Assembly (NCBI RefSeq): GCF_025643335.1
Contig: NZ_CP092489.1
Span: forward strand, 319,501 to 383,500
Direction of reading: 5' to 3'
Length of the DNA: 64,000 nucleotides
Origin: Endozoicomonas sp. Mp262
GTDB lineage: Bacteria; Pseudomonadota; Gammaproteobacteria; Pseudomonadales; Endozoicomonadaceae
Notes under the pieces: model-generated
What the model was told of the DNA's origin: nothing
Database searches by the model: none
What the model saw: only the letters and a program-made list of their open reading frames with translations
Program-made: the position numbers and the translations under genes
Shown: positions 61,366-64,000 of the stretch, piece by piece
Numbering within the stretch: the stretch's first letter is position 1
How the letters are laid out: each line of letters begins with the position of its first letter

Positions 61366-61403
61366 ATCTCCGGGAAACACGTTAATGCCTGTTTCCCGGA
61401 GAT
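61366..61403 (-). terminator. Hairpin between grxC and secB
   Basis: Perfect 14-bp arms ATCTCCGGGAAACA / TGTTTCCCGGAGAT with a 10-nt loop, 2 nt after the grxC stop. No U-tract; it may reduce or process the transcript before secB. Confidence 0.6.
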
Positions 61404-61405
61404 AT

Positions 61406-61660
61406 TCAGGGCGTTAGGAGCTTATCCAGTTCACCGCTGGCTTCCAGGGCAAAAAGATCATCGCATCCCCCAATATGGGAGTCGCCAATCCAGATTTGCG
61501 GCACCGTATGCCTGCCCGCTTTTTTCGTCATTTCCTGACGAACGTCCGGACGGCCATCCACGCTGATATTCCGGTAGCCAGCTCCCTTTTTGTCCAATAG
61601 CCAGAGCGCCTTGGAGCAAAAAGGGCAAAGAGCTGAAGTATATATCAGAACCTGATTCAT
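61406..61660 (-). CDS. grxC: Glutaredoxin 3
   Basis: An 84-residue glutaredoxin with active site CPFC in LCPFCSKALWLLDKKG, cis-Pro in TVPQIWIGDSHIGGCDDL. Reduces disulphides with glutathione. In the conserved rhodanese-grxC-secB operon. Confidence 0.95.
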   Translation of the reverse strand: MNQVLIYTSALCPFCSKALWLLDKKGAGYRNISVDGRPDVRQEMTKKAGRHTVPQIWIGDSHIGGCDDLFALEASGELDKLLTP

Positions 61661-61676
61661 CCACGCATCCGTTTTG

Positions 61677-62093
61677 TTATTTTTTCACTAAGGGCAGGCT
61701 GTCAGATTGCCAGGAGCCAATCCCGCCTTTCAGCTTCATGACTTGCTCAATGCCTGCTTCCTTAAGAATTTTTCCAGCCATGCCCCCATGCTGGCCCATG
61801 GCATCCACGATAATGACAGGCTTGTCCTTATGTTTTAGCAGCTCAGATGCACGTTCTTTTAGGCGGGCAAAAGGAATATTCAGGGCGTCCACAATATGGC
61901 CTTTATTGAATTCTGCCTTTTCACGCACATCAACAATCACGGCTCCCTGCTGGTTCACCAGGAGAGTCAGGTCCTGAGTGGTCACGCCCTGTCCACCCTT
62001 TCGCATCTCGGTGAATACCAGGGCGCAAACCAGCACAACCAAAGCCCCTACCAGCATAGGGTGGTTCACAATAAACTCAAAAATCTGTTCCAT
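61677..62093 (-). CDS. Rhodanese-like membrane protein (YibN type)
   Basis: A 138-residue protein with one N-terminal membrane span (LVGALVVLVCALVF) and a cytoplasmic rhodanese domain (DVREKAEFNKGHIVDALNIP). The active-site loop reads VDAMGQHGGMAG, so the usual Cys is absent, which to my memory is common in this branch next to grxC; sulfur-transferase activity is doubtful. YibN is implicated in protein export/insertion, consistent with secB downstream. Confidence 0.9.
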   Translation of the reverse strand: MEQIFEFIVNHPMLVGALVVLVCALVFTEMRKGGQGVTTQDLTLLVNQQGAVIVDVREKAEFNKGHIVDALNIPFARLKERASELLKHKDKPVIIVDAMGQHGGMAGKILKEAGIEQVMKLKGGIGSWQSDSLPLVKK

Positions 62094-62202
62094 GTCGATC
62101 CGGTGATCTCAAGTACACAAAGCTGCGAAGTATACTAAACCTGAGAATGAATAGATAATCCTGAAGGGATAAGGGCAGGTATAACCCACCCTGGTGAGCG
62201 TT

Positions 62203-62871
62203 TTATGAACGGTCGCCTGATCCGCCTGTGCCCATTGTGAAAAATGGCTTGAATTTCTCGTTATTCTCAAGGAATGGCTTGCCCTGGTTAACCAGGCCCA
62301 CCTCTACACTATACATATCAATAACAAGGTGTTCCTGACCGGCACTCCTGGCTTTTTCATTGAACTGATTAACCGAATCCTGAATCTGTTTTTTCTCTAT
62401 TTGTATCAATAATCCCTGCTGACGCCGCTCCGTTGACTGAAAAGGCATTTTTTGCAGGTTCTTTTTGATGTCATTCAAGCTCATCAGGTCCTGTAAAATA
62501 TTGCGGCCCTCTTGCAGTAACAAACCACTGTTGCGGGTTTCACCGGCTTTATTTGTTAAGTGCCGGGTTTTTTCCGGACCTTGCTGAAAAGGTTGGGCGG
62601 ATTTTTCCCGCGGGGCTGAAGATTGACGTTGCGCCTTCGATTGAGACAGCGAGGGGATTTTTTGACCGGTATACGCCTGAACCCTCCGTTGGGGTAGGGC
62701 TTTTTTTGCCGGCCCTGTCCCGAAAGCACTGAACTTGAAACCAAGGATGGATGGTCTGGGCTTTGATTGACGTATCCTTCTGTTATTAAGGCCTTTGACC
62801 TCCAGCCGCTGAGACTGCTCCCTCCCGGGTGAATGGGCATTATAATGTCCACCAACGCTATTAACCGGCAT
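62203..62871 (-). CDS. Hypothetical basic Gln/Ser-rich protein
   Basis: Not recognised. About 222 residues; the first half is basic and low-complexity (SQSKAQRQSSAPREKSAQPF), the second half helical (RRQQGLLIQIEKKQIQDSVNQF), ending in GTGGSGDRS. No signal peptide. The ATG at 62871 is preferred over 62967 because GAAGGAGTG lies just upstream. The disordered N-terminus would be compatible with a secreted effector, but that is only a guess. Divergent from gpmI. Confidence 0.55.
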   Translation of the reverse strand: MPVNSVGGHYNAHSPGREQSQRLEVKGLNNRRIRQSKPRPSILGFKFSAFGTGPAKKALPQRRVQAYTGQKIPSLSQSKAQRQSSAPREKSAQPFQQGPEKTRHLTNKAGETRNSGLLLQEGRNILQDLMSLNDIKKNLQKMPFQSTERRQQGLLIQIEKKQIQDSVNQFNEKARSAGQEHLVIDMYSVEVGLVNQGKPFLENNEKFKPFFTMGTGGSGDRS

Positions 62872-63083
62872 ACACTCCTTCCCCCTGATTAATTCCCTGA
62901 AAACTCTTTGATACCTTATGAAAAAAAAGCGCCGGAAAAGCGTCACATTCTGTTGAATGATGGGCACTTTTATAGACTTTCTGTTTTCATTAATTCATTT
63001 ACGAATAAAGGCTTTTATAGTCTTAATTGTAGATCCTATAATGCCCTTAAGTTTCCAATCCCCTCCGCAATGGTTGATCGCTG

Positions 63084-64000
63084 ATGACTCAACAACGCAA
63101 GACCACCGCCCTTATTATTCTTGACGGCTATGGCCACCGACAAGAAACGGACTTCAATGCTATCTACGCCGCCAGTACTCCGGTTATGGACAGGCTGCTA
63201 AACAATAATCCCAATAGCATGATTTCCGGCTCCGGCCTGGATGTTGGCCTGCCTAATGGCCAGATGGGTAACAGTGAAGTGGGCCATATGAACCTGGGCG
63301 CTGGCCGGGTTGTCTACCAGGACTTTACCCGTATCACCAAGTCCATCAAGGACGGTGATTTCTTTGAAAACCCGGCCCTCACCAGTGTCGTTGATAAAGC
63401 CGTGAGTGCTGGCAAGGCTGTTCATCTGATGGGGCTGATGTCTCCTGGTGGCGTTCATAGCCATGAAGACCATATTCATGCCATGGCTGAGCTGGCTGTC
63501 CGCCGTGGTGCCAAAGAAGTCTATGTGCACGCCTTCCTGGATGGCCGCGACACCCCTCCCCGCAGTGCCGAAAGCTCCCTGGAAAAACTGGATGCCGCCC
63601 TTAAAGCCAAAGGGGTGGGTCGTATTGCCAGTTTGATTGGCCGTTACTATGCCATGGATCGTGATAACCGCTGGGAACGTGTCCAGGCCGCTTATGAACT
63701 GATCACTGAAGGCAAGGCTGAATTCACTGCCAAGACCGCTGTTGAAGGTTTGAAAGCTGCCTATGAGCGGGATGAAAATGATGAGTTTGTTCAGGCGACA
63801 GTTCTCGCTGAAAACGGTCAGTCTGCCGCCACCGTCAATGACGGCGATGCCCTGGTGTTCATGAATTTCCGCGCAGACCGTGCCCGTGAAATCACCCGCA
63901 GTTTTGTGGAAACAGGATTTAACGGCTTCCAGCGCAGCAAGACCCCGGCTCTCGCTGGTTTTGTTATGCTGACCCAGTACGCTGCCGATATCCAGACAGC
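63084..64000 (+). CDS. gpmI: 2,3-bisphosphoglycerate-independent phosphoglycerate mutase, N-terminal part
   Basis: Glycolytic enzyme converting 3- to 2-phosphoglycerate, Mn-dependent alkaline-phosphatase fold. Visible: [13 protein letters not shown] (metal Asp), [21 protein letters not shown] with the phospho-Ser, [11 protein letters not shown], and [12 protein letters not shown]. About 305 of ~510 residues are in the window; the rest runs past the right edge. Start ATG 63084 by family alignment. Divergent from the rhodanese operon, as in Pseudomonas. Confidence 0.95.
   Translation, partial: MTQQRKTTALIILDGYGHRQETDFNAIYAASTPVMDRLLNNNPNSMISGSGLDVGLPNGQMGNSEVGHMNLGAGRVVYQDFTRITKSIKDGDFFENPALTSVVDKAVSAGKAVHLMGLMSPGGVHSHEDHIHAMAELAVRRGAKEVYVHAFLDGRDTPPRSAESSLEKLDAALKAKGVGRIASLIGRYYAMDRDNRWERVQAAYELITEGKAEFTAKTAVEGLKAAYERDENDEFVQATVLAENGQSAATVNDGDALVFMNFRADRAREITRSFVETGFNGFQRSKTPALAGFVMLTQYAADIQT

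Overview
The window looks like chromosome of a marine gammaproteobacterium of the Oceanospirillales/Endozoicomonadaceae type. The evidence is mid-40s to ~50% GC housekeeping genes, gammaproteobacterial gene order (zapA-6S RNA, ygfB-ubiH-ubiI, thiI-glnA-ntrB-ntrC, trmL/secB/grxC/rhodanese/gpmI) resembling that of Pseudomonas as I remember it, and many AT-rich lineage-specific secreted proteins between the core genes. The genus is an inference; no rRNA or tRNA gene was recognised.

Region 1 (1-18.6 kb) is an integrated mobile island. Its right end carries a P4-type tyrosine integrase pointing away from the 6S RNA gene, an AlpA-like regulator, a coupled set of small phage-type genes, a LexA/CI-like repressor that lacks the protease residues, a primase-polymerase/RepA-type replication protein and a RuvC-like resolvase. 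A helically phased array of TGATTAC repeats lies in the 3' end of the replication gene and may be the element's origin. The left part is cargo: type I restriction genes hsdR (cut by the window edge), hsdM and hsdS, a HipA-like remnant, a DUF4160/DUF2442 overlapping pair, a HIRAN protein, an exonuclease-BRCT protein, a GIY-YIG/TPR protein, a DUF4357 protein and two lipoproteins. The left end of the island is outside the window.

Region 2 (18.6-30.4 kb) is core: 6S RNA, zapA, a ZapB-like gene, ygfB, two ubiquinone hydroxylases (pepP missing from its usual place), a GspE/PilB-type ATPase, a CYTH protein, and a DUF47 + PiT phosphate-transport pair. Two AT-rich secreted orphans and a 164-bp MITE-like element interrupt it. 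Region 3 (30.5-36.7 kb) is a complete IS1380-family element with a 5-bp target duplication, followed by a sugar-acid catabolic operon (split UxaA/SuyAB-type dehydratase, enolase-superfamily enzyme, EamA transporter) behind a perfect 31-bp palindromic operator, with a convergent GntR/FCD regulator.

Region 4 (36.8-50.9 kb) holds arginine biosynthesis (argE, argA), a DUF2057 protein, a second MITE copy in inverse orientation, a tandem-duplicated HAD acid phosphatase, folA, thiI, and the nitrogen regulon glnA-ntrB-ntrC with a clear sigma-54 promoter and NtrC sites upstream of both glnA and ntrB. Region 5 (50.9-59.6 kb) is an alternate (CFA/I-like) chaperone-usher fimbrial locus between ntrC and trmL, full of dispersed palindromic repeats, two of which sit inside the tip-protein reading frame. 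Three small coiled-coil proteins with a common promoter motif lie in and beside it. Region 6 (59.7-64 kb) returns to core: trmL, secB, grxC, a rhodanese, an orphan, and the start of gpmI.
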